Of a DNA stretch of 64,000 nucleotides, positions 56,425 through 63,935 are shown piece after piece (position 1 is the first letter of the stretch; each line of letters opens with the position of its first letter). The notes under the pieces are model-generated. The model ran no database searches and was not told the origin of the DNA. It saw only the letters and a list, made by a program, of their open reading frames with translations. Where the stretch lies: positions 26,516 through 90,515 of IMG/VR virus record IMGVR_UViG_3300029268_000010. One strand, given 5' to 3'. The DNA is from a virus. The position numbers and the translations under genes are program-made.

Positions 56425-57405
56425 TTAGAAGAGTTTATCAACGATAGTACAGATATATGAATTCTCAATAGCTTTGCCAGGATTCTTTTCTATAGCATCA
56501 GAGAGTATGTTTATGAGCATGGAGAAGTAAGCCGTATCAACACCTACTAATTGATCTTCAAGGACTGCAATATCTTTCAGATTAAGTTCTGATACCTGAA
56601 GGAGTATTTTGAATATCTGCCCTGCGTTGATATGCCATCCCCTTTGAACGAATTTCCTTATTCTAATAACACTTGCTACCGGGTATTTACTGCCTTGATA
56701 TATCAGTTCTTTTGCAAGGAGAGAGGTAAGAGCTTTCTGATTCAATACCACTTCATTCTCTTTTGATGTCCAATAGTTGGTACAATGAACGAAATCATAA
56801 TTGCTATGGATGATCTCAGGTTCTCCCCAAAAGCGAATGATAAGTTGAATTTTACCACTAAGAGTAATAGCATTAGAAGATAAGAACAATGGAACATATT
56901 TGTCTTTCTTTCCAATGACAAGTTCTGTCTCTGCTACTTCCATCTCTACCTTGTCAAGAGTGCTGATATCTTCAATGTCACGTTCAATAATATATTTGTC
57001 AGGATCATCTTCCTGCATGTCTCCTACGATTCCTTTAGAAGGAACAATGATCTTTATACGGTCAGGGGTAAGATTCATATACCTGAAACCAGACTGTAAA
57101 TTTATCTTATTAGGATCGACGTCTTTCTCTCCATCAAGGATAATCATTGCCTGAGCTGTATCATTGTCGGGGTGCATAGCTTTGAATTTAGCAACATAAT
57201 ATTCAGCAACAGCTTTGACGGTCTCTTTAGTACGGAAATAGATATCAAAGTCATTGATCTTTTCTTTCAGCAACATACTTGCTATGCAACCACCGGTAAT
57301 GATGGTATTATGCCTGACGAGATCTTTTACATAATCATCATCGATTGACTTTAAGAAATCATTGAACTTTTTGTTCAATACTGATTTTATGTGTTTTTCT
57401 TTCAT
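56425..57405 (-). CDS. Nucleotidyltransferase-like protein
   Basis: 326 aa. ITGGCIASMLLKEKINDFDIYF (~35-57) fits the G-G-x-(A/S)...D-x-D-x-(Y/F) pattern of the polymerase-beta superfamily of nucleotidyltransferases (class I CCA/poly(A)-type head). The remainder is alpha/beta with no second domain recognised. Possible roles: adding nucleotides to RNA or a protein, or toxin-like AMPylation. The metal-binding acidic pair DFD is present; the third acidic residue could be one of several downstream. Two bases before the 61-aa gene. Confidence 0.65.
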   Translation of the reverse strand: MKEKHIKSVLNKKFNDFLKSIDDDYVKDLVRHNTIITGGCIASMLLKEKINDFDIYFRTKETVKAVAEYYVAKFKAMHPDNDTAQAMIILDGEKDVDPNKINLQSGFRYMNLTPDRIKIIVPSKGIVGDMQEDDPDKYIIERDIEDISTLDKVEMEVAETELVIGKKDKYVPLFLSSNAITLSGKIQLIIRFWGEPEIIHSNYDFVHCTNYWTSKENEVVLNQKALTSLLAKELIYQGSKYPVASVIRIRKFVQRGWHINAGQIFKILLQVSELNLKDIAVLEDQLVGVDTAYFSMLINILSDAIEKNPGKAIENSYICTIVDKLF

Positions 57406-57666
57406 TTATATGTTTTTGTTTAGTTGTTGTTCAATTTCTTTATGTATCCATTCAAACTGGTCATGTGGTGCAAGATTGATGGTTCTTTGCTTTGTTATAT
57501 CCGAATGAATATGTTCATCAGTGCATTCATTAAAAAACTTATCCCGTAGTTCTTTCCAGTCAATAGCACTTGTCTGTTGTAATTGTTTTACAATCTCTGC
57601 TTTTTCTTTATCACTAAACAAAGCAATGATTTTCATAACTTCATAAACTGTATAGGGTGTTCTCAT
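57406..57666 (-). CDS. Small hypothetical protein
   Basis: 86 aa, helical (KEKAEIVKQLQQTSAIDWKEL), not recognised. Its stop is directly followed by the next gene's start; overlaps the upstream gene by 4 bp. Confidence 0.6.
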   Translation of the reverse strand: MRTPYTVYEVMKIIALFSDKEKAEIVKQLQQTSAIDWKELRDKFFNECTDEHIHSDITKQRTINLAPHDQFEWIHKEIEQQLNKNI

Positions 57667-57968
57667 TTGCTCTCCTTTTCTTTTAGGTAATCATCAATGA
57701 ATTTTTCGTCTAATAGTGCAATATCAAAAGAATAATTCTCTTTATCAATATATTCAGAAAACCTAATTAGTATCTCCCGTTCACTTGTCTGTTGTTGCTG
57801 CCATCTTGCACCTGATTCAAATATTTCCATTGCGATAATATAATCAACTCCGCATTTAGAAATATCATTTGCAAACTGTTGAGCAGCTTCTTCGAGTTTC
57901 TTTTCTGCTGATTCTTTTGGCTGTTCTATTTGTTCGGATTCTTCTTGAAATCCATTATCGTGGCTCAT
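57663..57968 (-). CDS. Small hypothetical protein
   Basis: 101 aa. N-terminal Glu/Gln-rich region, then EIFESGARWQQQQTSEREIL, a segment common in phage small proteins of unknown role. No function proposed. Confidence 0.6.
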   Translation of the reverse strand: MSHDNGFQEESEQIEQPKESAEKKLEEAAQQFANDISKCGVDYIIAMEIFESGARWQQQQTSEREILIRFSEYIDKENYSFDIALLDEKFIDDYLKEKESK

Positions 57969-57987
57969 ACATTAACTCCTTTCTTGT

Positions 57988-58428
57988 TTAAGATATTATT
58001 TTAGCAGTATAAGTTATTCCATCAAGGGTAACACTTACTTCTTTTCCAACAAGTGATATTATAGGAACTATATTTATACCACTGATATATTCAAATCCTT
58101 CTTTAAAATCAGCAGCTTCTGGAATAGCGAGTAATTTACTCCACTGTTCTTGTGTAATAGATTTCCAAAAATCGGATAATGAAAGTTTACCTGTGTTTGG
58201 AATAATGGTATTAACAAATGATAATATTTCGTTATATCTTTTTTCTCCAACAACTTTATTAAAGGCTCTATATCTTTCCTGCTGAAATGATTTTTCATTA
58301 TTAAAATTTTTTGAATAACAAAATATATTATATTCCGTCATTTTTAAATTTTTACAGGAGTAACAGGAGTAACAGGAGTTACAGGAGTTACAGGAGTAAC
58401 AGAAGTTACATTTAGTATTTGTTTCCAT
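57988..58428 (-). CDS. Protein with N-terminal Cys-Tyr/Asn-Ser repeats
   Basis: 146 aa. Residues ~7-24 are a C-(Y/N)-S triplet array (for example CNFCYSCNSCNSCYSCYSCK), encoded by a 9-bp DNA repeat; the rest (from ~25) is mixed alpha/beta with ending EVSVTLDGITYTAKII, similar to small phage/host proteins with a C-terminal beta unit. The array may bind metal or vary in length between phages. The gene follows the DnaB-operon 296-aa protein. Confidence 0.65.
   Translation of the reverse strand: METNTKCNFCYSCNSCNSCYSCYSCKNLKMTEYNIFCYSKNFNNEKSFQQERYRAFNKVVGEKRYNEILSFVNTIIPNTGKLSLSDFWKSITQEQWSKLLAIPEAADFKEGFEYISGINIVPIISLVGKEVSVTLDGITYTAKIIS
58354..58407. repeat. 9-bp tandem repeat, six units
   Basis: Units of acaggagt(a/t) in phase: 58354, 58363, 58372, 58381, 58390, with a sixth unit (acagaagtt) at 58399. 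On the minus strand each unit reads as (T/A)ACTCCTGT, encoding Tyr/Asn-Ser-Cys. Perfect third positions argue for recent slippage rather than old selection for the protein motif. Confidence 0.9.
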
Positions 58429-58442
58429 AGTTTTGGTTTTTA

Positions 58443-59333
58443 TTATTTATTAATAAGTTTTTCAAATTCATTTATTGCTAATGCTCTTTGGTAAGTAGTA
58501 AGTTCTTTGCCATAAACAAGTGCTTTTAGATTTTCACATTCAACAGCATCATTACTGGGTTGTTTTATTCCTTCATTATAGGCATTCTGAATTAACTGCA
58601 TTACTTCTTTTGGATATTCTTTTCCAATAGTAACACCCATTGCATACAAGTATGCTAAATTTGGCTTTGGTTTTTCTTCACCAATAACAGGCGAAGGTTG
58701 TTTGTTTTCTATTGGTTTATAACCAGTACATTGTGTTGCACTCTTATAGCAATTAGAAGAGGTTTCTTTGCCCTTTTGAGTATGTTCACAAATAGAACAA
58801 TCATATTGCTTTTCATCCCATACAAGTACTATGTGTCCTTCTTTGATAAGTGGAAATTTCTTTCCGTTACATGGAAAATCTTTACAGTCACACTTAGAAC
58901 TATCAGAACCAGTATATCCATAAGTTTCACAAAAACTATATTCAGCAAATACAGTTGTTTCGCCTTTATTCAGCACATCACAGATACGTGGTAGGTCTTC
59001 TTTGCTGATAGTGGGTATTGCATTTAATAATGGATAAGAAGCGATAATATTTTTTGCTGTTAATGAATACATATTTCCTGTTCCTGCAACCGCTACATTA
59101 TTTTCTCCATTATAATATAGTCCACCTTTTTGTGGATAAATAAACTTTTCATCACTTATAAGTAAGACTTGTTGAGGTTGCCAATAAATTCCAACATCTT
59201 TAAAATCCTGAATATATTGAGATAAGTCTGTTTCTCCATAGTCAAATCTTCCTGATGGATAATGCTTGACTACATCACCTTCCAGTATGGCTCTCTGCAA
59301 TGGGATGGGTATTATTGTTAGTTCTTTTTTCAT
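58443..59333 (-). CDS. Hypothetical protein with Cys clusters
   Basis: 296 aa. Central part has CETYGYTGSDSSKCDCKDFPCNGK and a second cluster CSICEHTQKGKETSSNC, separated by ~25 residues, so it may hold one or two zinc ions. N-terminus has IPIPLQRAILEGDVVKHYPSG; C-terminus is helical. It overlaps the DnaB stop by 4 bp (ATGA), so it is expressed with it. No known family. Confidence 0.6.
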   Translation of the reverse strand: MKKELTIIPIPLQRAILEGDVVKHYPSGRFDYGETDLSQYIQDFKDVGIYWQPQQVLLISDEKFIYPQKGGLYYNGENNVAVAGTGNMYSLTAKNIIASYPLLNAIPTISKEDLPRICDVLNKGETTVFAEYSFCETYGYTGSDSSKCDCKDFPCNGKKFPLIKEGHIVLVWDEKQYDCSICEHTQKGKETSSNCYKSATQCTGYKPIENKQPSPVIGEEKPKPNLAYLYAMGVTIGKEYPKEVMQLIQNAYNEGIKQPSNDAVECENLKALVYGKELTTYQRALAINEFEKLINK

Positions 59334-60766
59334 AAATCTTCAAAATAACGATAATCTAATTCTTTAAGGAAATAGGCTACTCCTATAGTGCCGACGAATC
59401 TGTTTTTTATCACGTCAGCGATCATTACATGCTCCAGATATTCTTGCAGTTTATGACCATTGTATTCTTTTATAAGAGTATCATGTGCTTTAGGGTTGTT
59501 TAATAGAACGATCTGAGTGGATATATCCGATAGTCTGGCTGATCCTCTTAGATGTTCTTCTGTGGGTCTGAATCCTGTAACGATATTTTCTTTGCTGAAC
59601 TGCTTCTTGTCAAAATGATGTGCAGCAATAATAATGGAATCTTCTTTGTGTTCATCATAGATATCGCCAAGGACTGTTGAAATATAATCATCGATCTCTG
59701 TCTGTTTATTTCCGAAACTTTGATCTGAGAGCTTCATAATATTATCAATGACTAAAATATATAGTCTTGACTCTCCTACCTTTCTTCTCTTGTCGCAGAA
59801 ATAGTTAAAATGAGAACGGATGTTTTTGATTTTAGTTCTTTTACCTACAAACTCAATATCAAAACGATTAAAATCTTCTTTAATGTTTACTATCAAAATT
59901 TTTTCTTCCGTATTTAAAATGTAATTTCTTTCTGATAGTTGATTTGCAGTTAAGAATGTTTTAGATGAGATATATCCTTTGACAATATTAACAGGCATAT
60001 CCTCCATTGAGTACCATAGAATAGATACATTTTCATTAAGCTCAGACACGCTGAACATCATTTCACTTATAAGTGAAGTTTTTCCTGATCCCGATTTTCC
60101 GGCTACAAGAATAAGGTTACCTGGGCAAAGCATTAGATATTGATTCAATGCCTTTGGATTCATCTGGTAATAATTCTTTTTAGTTCCTTCTTCTACATCA
60201 ATCATGTTTTTGAACATATCTTCCAGTGTATCATTAACAGTAGTGACAGTAGTCACTGAGTTGGCAACATCAAGAACCTTAAGATTCTTATCATGGTCTG
60301 CTGAAAGGTCAAATACATCTTCGCTATCGAGAAAAGCTCTGGAAGCAGTATCGGTACATATTCGTATTAACTCACGTTTCATAAACTTCTGATAGACAAT
60401 AAGCATATGATATTTGGTATTCACAGCATGAGTCATTTTATTAGTTAATTGTGTTACTGTTATAGCTCCATCAGCTACTAATTCATTCATAACTTTTAGC
60501 TGATGTGTCACAGTATGGATATCAATAGGTTTATTTTTAGAGTATAGTTCAAGTATAGCAGTACATATATGCTGATGTGCGGTCTTGTAAAACACTTCAG
60601 GCTTAAACCAATTGATGATTTCATTAATGATAATAGGAACACTTATGCAGGCCCCCAAGACAGCTTCTTCCAAATCTAAAGCCTGCGGTGGAACCATATC
60701 AAAACGGATCGTCGATGAATGTGTTGCTTTCTGCTTTATCCATTTCTTTTTGTTGTTGTTGTCCAT
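59330..60766 (-). CDS. dnaB: DnaB-like replicative helicase
   Basis: 478 aa from the ATG at 60766; the frame can be read to 60901 but those 45 residues are shadow of the overlapping gene. N-terminal domain pattern PPQALDLEEAVLGACI opens the protein, as in DnaB. Walker A is GKSGSGKTSLI (K at about residue 229), then YSMEDMP, VIDNIMKL (Walker B), IAAHHFDKKQ (H4-like) and GFRPTEEHLRGSARLSD. It unwinds DNA at the replication fork. Overlaps the 143-aa protein by 68 bp, so loader and helicase are coupled. Confidence 0.85.
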   Translation of the reverse strand: MDNNNKKKWIKQKATHSSTIRFDMVPPQALDLEEAVLGACISVPIIINEIINWFKPEVFYKTAHQHICTAILELYSKNKPIDIHTVTHQLKVMNELVADGAITVTQLTNKMTHAVNTKYHMLIVYQKFMKRELIRICTDTASRAFLDSEDVFDLSADHDKNLKVLDVANSVTTVTTVNDTLEDMFKNMIDVEEGTKKNYYQMNPKALNQYLMLCPGNLILVAGKSGSGKTSLISEMMFSVSELNENVSILWYSMEDMPVNIVKGYISSKTFLTANQLSERNYILNTEEKILIVNIKEDFNRFDIEFVGKRTKIKNIRSHFNYFCDKRRKVGESRLYILVIDNIMKLSDQSFGNKQTEIDDYISTVLGDIYDEHKEDSIIIAAHHFDKKQFSKENIVTGFRPTEEHLRGSARLSDISTQIVLLNNPKAHDTLIKEYNGHKLQEYLEHVMIADVIKNRFVGTIGVAYFLKELDYRYFEDL

Positions 60767-61130
60767 TAGGAAATTTAGCTTTAAATTGTTTAATTCGTTT
60801 ACTGATATCATCTCTATCGTAATTACCAAATAGATAACTATCTCTTGGATTATCAGAAATATGAAAAGATTTTTTATATTCTCCAGTAGATACAAAATCA
60901 CTAAAGGATTTTAGTTTTTCAGATTTAGTAATAAATTTATCATCTTGTCCTTTGTATTTAGAATTCCACCATTCAAGGTATTTAGCAAAATGATTATATA
61001 TTACTTCGGGTGTGACAGGTTTTCCTTCAATTGTTAAACCTTCATAAGTAGTCATAAAAGTATAAGACTCTTTTGCAGAAACTTTATCTCCTTGAGGAAA
61101 TAAATTCCAAATCATTTCAAAATAATCCAT
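60699..61130 (-). CDS. Putative helicase loader-like protein with SSB-like acidic tip
   Basis: 143 aa. N-terminal IWNLFPQGDKVSAKESYTFM plus IYNHFAKYLEWWNSKYKG recalls the lead of phage replication-accessory proteins of the DnaD/loader type (F-x-x-(I/L)-Y-P ... Y-x-x-W). The C-terminus ends in NTFIDDPF, an acidic tip of the SSB type. Directly upstream of, and overlapping, dnaB. Function is inferred from place and pattern. Confidence 0.5.
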   Translation of the reverse strand: MDYFEMIWNLFPQGDKVSAKESYTFMTTYEGLTIEGKPVTPEVIYNHFAKYLEWWNSKYKGQDDKFITKSEKLKSFSDFVSTGEYKKSFHISDNPRDSYLFGNYDRDDISKRIKQFKAKFPNGQQQQKEMDKAESNTFIDDPF

Positions 61131-61958
61131 TTATTCCTCCATGAATTTATATCCATCTTTTTTTAAGCGTTCACGTAATTGTTTGAAACCATTAGGACGA
61201 ATAAAAAGTTGTATCTTAATAACTTCTTGCTGTTTAATGGTAACTGGAATTTCCTTAACTACAAAATAGTGAAGAAATTTTTGATAAGGCTCATGTCCGC
61301 GCTTGCTTTTAAACAATACATTAACCTTACGAAGATATTCAAACAAGGTATTCCTACCAAATAATTCACCTTGTTTTTTGTAACATTTTAACAATTTTGC
61401 AGCTTCTCCTATACTCATCGCAGTATCAGGAAGTTTCATAAGATGATCAAATGCTTCTTCTTTTGGCGAGGGAAGTTCTTTGAATGATTGAAGAGGTTTT
61501 CGTTCTTCAATAATTTCTTTGAATTCTGCAGCAATTCCAGCAAATACACTATCTATTTGTTTATATGCATTATCAAATAACTTAGTGATTCTTAGATTGA
61601 TATCAGTAAAAACCACTTCTGGTCTTTCTTTTTGTTTGTTGTCCTGGCGGTCTGAAATATACTTTATTATAAGTTCTCTTAGTTCCTGACCTTTTTTCTT
61701 TTTTGACTGGATAGAGATCTGAAGAGCATATTCAGTAGTAATCATATAATCATACATCATATGACCATTTTTACCTTTTCCTATTTGAGTGATCATACAA
61801 TCATTGGGATCAGCATTTGCCAACCAGCGTTTTTTCCATCGTGTCCAGTGAGACAAATCAGCTTCAAAGAAGAAATATATCTGTCTTGCTGATACTGGAT
61901 GCGTAGGATGTCCTGTATCGTCAAATATGACAAGTTTAGTTTGTTGTTCCATCTTCAT
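61131..61958 (-). CDS. Antirepressor-like protein (AntA-type N-terminus, KilAC C-terminus)
   Basis: 275 aa. N-terminal half: VSARQIYFFFEADLSHWTRWKKRW, MMYDYMITTEYALQIS and KKKGQELRELIIKYIS, the AntA-like layout of antirepressor DNA/protein-binding domains. From ~165: EEAFDHLMKLPDTAMSIGEAAKLLKCYKK and ELFGRNTLFEYLRKVNVLF, the KilAC domain. Such proteins counter repressors or regulate phage genes; in virulent phages they are often kept for other control. The stop is followed directly by the next gene start. Confidence 0.8.
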   Translation of the reverse strand: MKMEQQTKLVIFDDTGHPTHPVSARQIYFFFEADLSHWTRWKKRWLANADPNDCMITQIGKGKNGHMMYDYMITTEYALQISIQSKKKKGQELRELIIKYISDRQDNKQKERPEVVFTDINLRITKLFDNAYKQIDSVFAGIAAEFKEIIEERKPLQSFKELPSPKEEAFDHLMKLPDTAMSIGEAAKLLKCYKKQGELFGRNTLFEYLRKVNVLFKSKRGHEPYQKFLHYFVVKEIPVTIKQQEVIKIQLFIRPNGFKQLRERLKKDGYKFMEE

Positions 61959-62250
61959 CTCCTTTCGTAAGTGAGAGGTTAATAAAGATCTTCCTTCCTT
62001 CTATTCTCCAGGATTTGACAAAGAACTTAATTTTTGTAAGAAGAGGTAATATAGGTTTTGGTAGCACCCCTGCACAAAAAGGCTCCTGAAAGAAGTCATG
62101 TTCGAAATATATTTTTCCGGTTGCTGGCTCTACTATAGGTGGCTTAGTCAACTCTGGATTTTTGATCAACGCATCTTCCTGACGCGGGTTCAAAATGTGG
62201 TTGTCAATAAACAAGTCCATCGTTTCTGTTTTAAATTTTTGGTTTAGCAT
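61936..62250 (-). CDS. Hypothetical protein
   Basis: 104 aa from the ATG at 62250; ATG at 62262 or 62220 are alternatives, the latter just after the upstream stop. Basic/hydrophobic mix with LPLLTKIKFFVKSWRIEGRKIFINLSL, not recognised. Overlaps the antirepressor start by 23 bp. Confidence 0.5.
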   Translation of the reverse strand: MLNQKFKTETMDLFIDNHILNPRQEDALIKNPELTKPPIVEPATGKIYFEHDFFQEPFCAGVLPKPILPLLTKIKFFVKSWRIEGRKIFINLSLTKGDEDGTTN

Positions 62251-62512
62251 TTTCTTTTTCATTTTTAAAAGTGTTGTAAATACTTTTATCATTAAGTAGT
62301 ACAAATTTCCATTCAGGTTCTTTGAATCTACGAGTCTTAAAGAATCCTGAATTTGAAAGAAGATCAACTATCTTTTTCTTTTCTTTTACTGAATGAGTGA
62401 TAATAACCAAAGTATCTGCTGTCTCATTACGAAACATAAGATCAATAGTAGGGTATTCTGTTTTCAGTAATTTATAAGTTTCATTTTTAATATCACTGTA
62501 TGTTTTTTGCAT
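62231..62512 (-). CDS. Hypothetical protein
   Basis: 93 aa, charged alpha/beta (ETADTLVIITHSVKEKKKIVDLL), not recognised. Overlaps both neighbours by 20 bp. Confidence 0.6.
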   Translation of the reverse strand: MQKTYSDIKNETYKLLKTEYPTIDLMFRNETADTLVIITHSVKEKKKIVDLLSNSGFFKTRRFKEPEWKFVLLNDKSIYNTFKNEKENAKPKI

Positions 62513-62873
62513 TAGGTAAGAATGTAGGATTAAAGAAAATTATCCCAAACATAGGCTTGAGATATCTTTCAAAGAAATTGAGTTTCGTTGCCGACCGGCA
62601 ACGTTCTATCACGATCATATTTTCAGTAATATTCTCCCATTCATTTTTAGGAGTAAAACGGTTTTTTACAGCATATATAGCAGTAACATTGTTCCAGTAG
62701 TCTTTCTGGATGAATGCTTTGCTTTTGCCATCGCGGATGAAGTAATGACCTTTGTCATTGTCAATGTCGAGAATGTAGCCCATAAGAGCACAATAATCTG
62801 TCAATAAGTCAATGTTAGCATTTGAGAGCTGAGGCAGACTTAGAACTGGAAACTTTTGTTCGTTGTATCTCAT
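62493..62873 (-). CDS. Hypothetical protein
   Basis: 126 aa, not recognised. Contains LTDYCALMGYILDIDND and IVIERCRSATKLNFFERYLKPMFG, ending with a hydrophobic segment. One base separates it from the small membrane protein gene. Confidence 0.6.
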   Translation of the reverse strand: MRYNEQKFPVLSLPQLSNANIDLLTDYCALMGYILDIDNDKGHYFIRDGKSKAFIQKDYWNNVTAIYAVKNRFTPKNEWENITENMIVIERCRSATKLNFFERYLKPMFGIIFFNPTFLPNAKNIQ

Positions 62874-62874
62874 T

Positions 62875-63096
62875 TTACATTAATTTATAGTGATCGTGTG
62901 TTTCATTATCAATGGTTAAATCATTTGCTTCAGTATCGTACATGTGAGCTTCAATAAGAATAAACAGGACAACAGCCAGTAAAGACCATACGATAGACCA
63001 TGCTATTGCCCAGGGCCACCAGCAAAATATCCATATAGGAAAGAATACTCCAACATATACAATTAATGTTAAATAGTTAAATAAGGTTTTTTTCAT
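62875..63096 (-). CDS. Small membrane protein
   Basis: 73 aa with two close hydrophobic segments (about 8-25, LIVYVGVFFPIWIFCWW, and 27-46, AIAWSIVWSLLAVVLFILI) and a polar acidic C-terminus. Size and topology suit a holin or a superinfection-type membrane protein, but no family is established. It is the last minus gene before the divergent gap at 63097-63124. Confidence 0.6.
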   Translation of the reverse strand: MKKTLFNYLTLIVYVGVFFPIWIFCWWPWAIAWSIVWSLLAVVLFILIEAHMYDTEANDLTIDNETHDHYKLM

Positions 63097-63103
63097 ACTT
63101 TTG
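63096..63103 (+). promoter_or_regulatory. Candidate Bacteroidota-type -7 element
   Basis: TACTTTTG fits TAnnTTTG, the -7 box of Bacteroidota promoters. It lies 22 bp before the ATG of the isolated plus-strand gene at 63125. No clear -33 TTTG box was found, so this is a suggestion. Confidence 0.35.
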
Positions 63104-63124
63104 TTATAGATTAAAGATTAAGAA

Positions 63125-63355
63125 ATGTTGGTAGATACAGAATACTATGTACCCGAAGTGACAAAAGTGCTCAATGAAAAATACGGGTACAGTTTCACTG
63201 AGAAGCAAATCAAAAGCATATTACTTTATTTCACAAAGAATATCTGTAAGACTATGTTTCATACAGAAGATGTGCATCTGCAAGGATATCTTAAAATAAA
63301 GTATAATAAGAATGCGGTGATGAAATATCACAAAGGAAAATCAATACGTTCCTGA
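63125..63355 (+). CDS. Isolated plus-strand protein, possibly HU/IHF-like
   Basis: 76 aa, the only plus-strand gene in the last 24 kb. Its middle (SFTEKQIKSILLYFTKNICK, then DVHLQGYLKIKYNKN) weakly recalls HU/IHF helical and beta-strand patterns, but the arms are short and the match is loose. The tail overlaps the lysozyme-like gene's end by 15 bp on the opposite strand. Confidence 0.55.
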   Translation: MLVDTEYYVPEVTKVLNEKYGYSFTEKQIKSILLYFTKNICKTMFHTEDVHLQGYLKIKYNKNAVMKYHKGKSIRS

Positions 63356-63790
63356 AATGAACATTTTATATGTCTGCCACATAACATCTTCATTTTGTTT
63401 AGCGCGAACATACCAATAGTGACGGATAATATCAGCTGTGAGCATACTATCAGCCTGCTGCATTGTAATAGGTCTGTAGAGCATATCTTCTCCCTTGAGT
63501 ATGATGTGTCCATAACCGGTGAGAGTGTTTCCTAAAGAGTCTTTGTAAGGTTTTAACTTACACCTTTCCCTGGTACGCAACATTGGTTTTAATTTCATTA
63601 TCTCAACACTATCAGCATATGTGAGAGTGTCTTTGACAATAAGTGTTTTAGTGATAACTTTAATTTCAGCATGAGAATCAATCCATGATACCAGTCTATG
63701 CTTTAATACGTCAAATATTATCCCTAAAGCAATACAAGTTATAATTATTACAATAACCCATTTCAATTTAAAAGGAAATATACTTTTCAT
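63341..63790 (-). CDS. Half-length membrane-anchored lysozyme-like protein
   Basis: 149 aa. Residues ~12-26 are a hydrophobic helix after a basic start, so it is probably anchored in the inner membrane. From ~70: RERCKLKPYKDSLGN then TGYGH, with E75 and D84 spaced nine apart as in GH24 lysozymes (E11, D20 in T4). The Thr expected at D+6 is at +5 or +7 here. Only about 75 residues follow, against ~145 in the usual domain, and the stop is a TGA with no lysozyme-like sequence after it, so the domain is cut short. It may be an inactive or regulatory remnant or a minimal form. Confidence 0.6.
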   Translation of the reverse strand: MKSIFPFKLKWVIVIIITCIALGIIFDVLKHRLVSWIDSHAEIKVITKTLIVKDTLTYADSVEIMKLKPMLRTRERCKLKPYKDSLGNTLTGYGHIILKGEDMLYRPITMQQADSMLTADIIRHYWYVRAKQNEDVMWQTYKMFISGTY

Positions 63791-63810
63791 ATGGTTTAGT
63801 TTTAATTAAA

Positions 63811-63926
63811 AGAAAAGCAGCAGGAGTGATCCGGTACTGTCGTGATATCCCAAGCAGATAGTTTCTGGCCCACACTGTCGCGCAATCGGTTTTATTATTT
63901 GCTTACTTCACACTCCTGGCTTTTCT
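63811..63926 (-). other. Long structured hairpin in intergenic region
   Basis: Arms 63811-63828 and 63911-63926 pair over 16 bp with a 2-base bulge (63819-63820). The 82-base interior holds CCGGT (63831-63835)/ATCGG (63885-63889) and CAGA/TCTG short stems, giving a branched fold. It lies between the lysozyme-like start and an upstream minus-strand stop, so on the minus strand it is transcribed ahead of the lysozyme-like gene. Could be an ncRNA, a processing site or a regulatory leader. Confidence 0.5.
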
Positions 63927-63935
63927 CGGAGGTTC

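Noticed and set aside
58354-58407. CRISPR array
   Set aside because: Unit length is 9 bp without spacers and lies inside a coding sequence; it is a tandem repeat.
60767-60901. Hydrophobic N-terminal extension of the DnaB frame
   Set aside because: It lies inside the 143-aa gene in another frame; the DnaB-type start begins at the Met at 60766.
63230-63341. Read-through or frameshift completing the lysozyme domain
   Set aside because: The minus-strand sequence after the TGA in all frames examined gives no GH24-like continuation.
63811-63926. tRNA or classic ribozyme
   Set aside because: No T-loop GTTCGANNC, no CCA-type acceptor stem and no hammerhead core (CTGANGA...GAAA) in either strand; kept only as an unnamed structured element.
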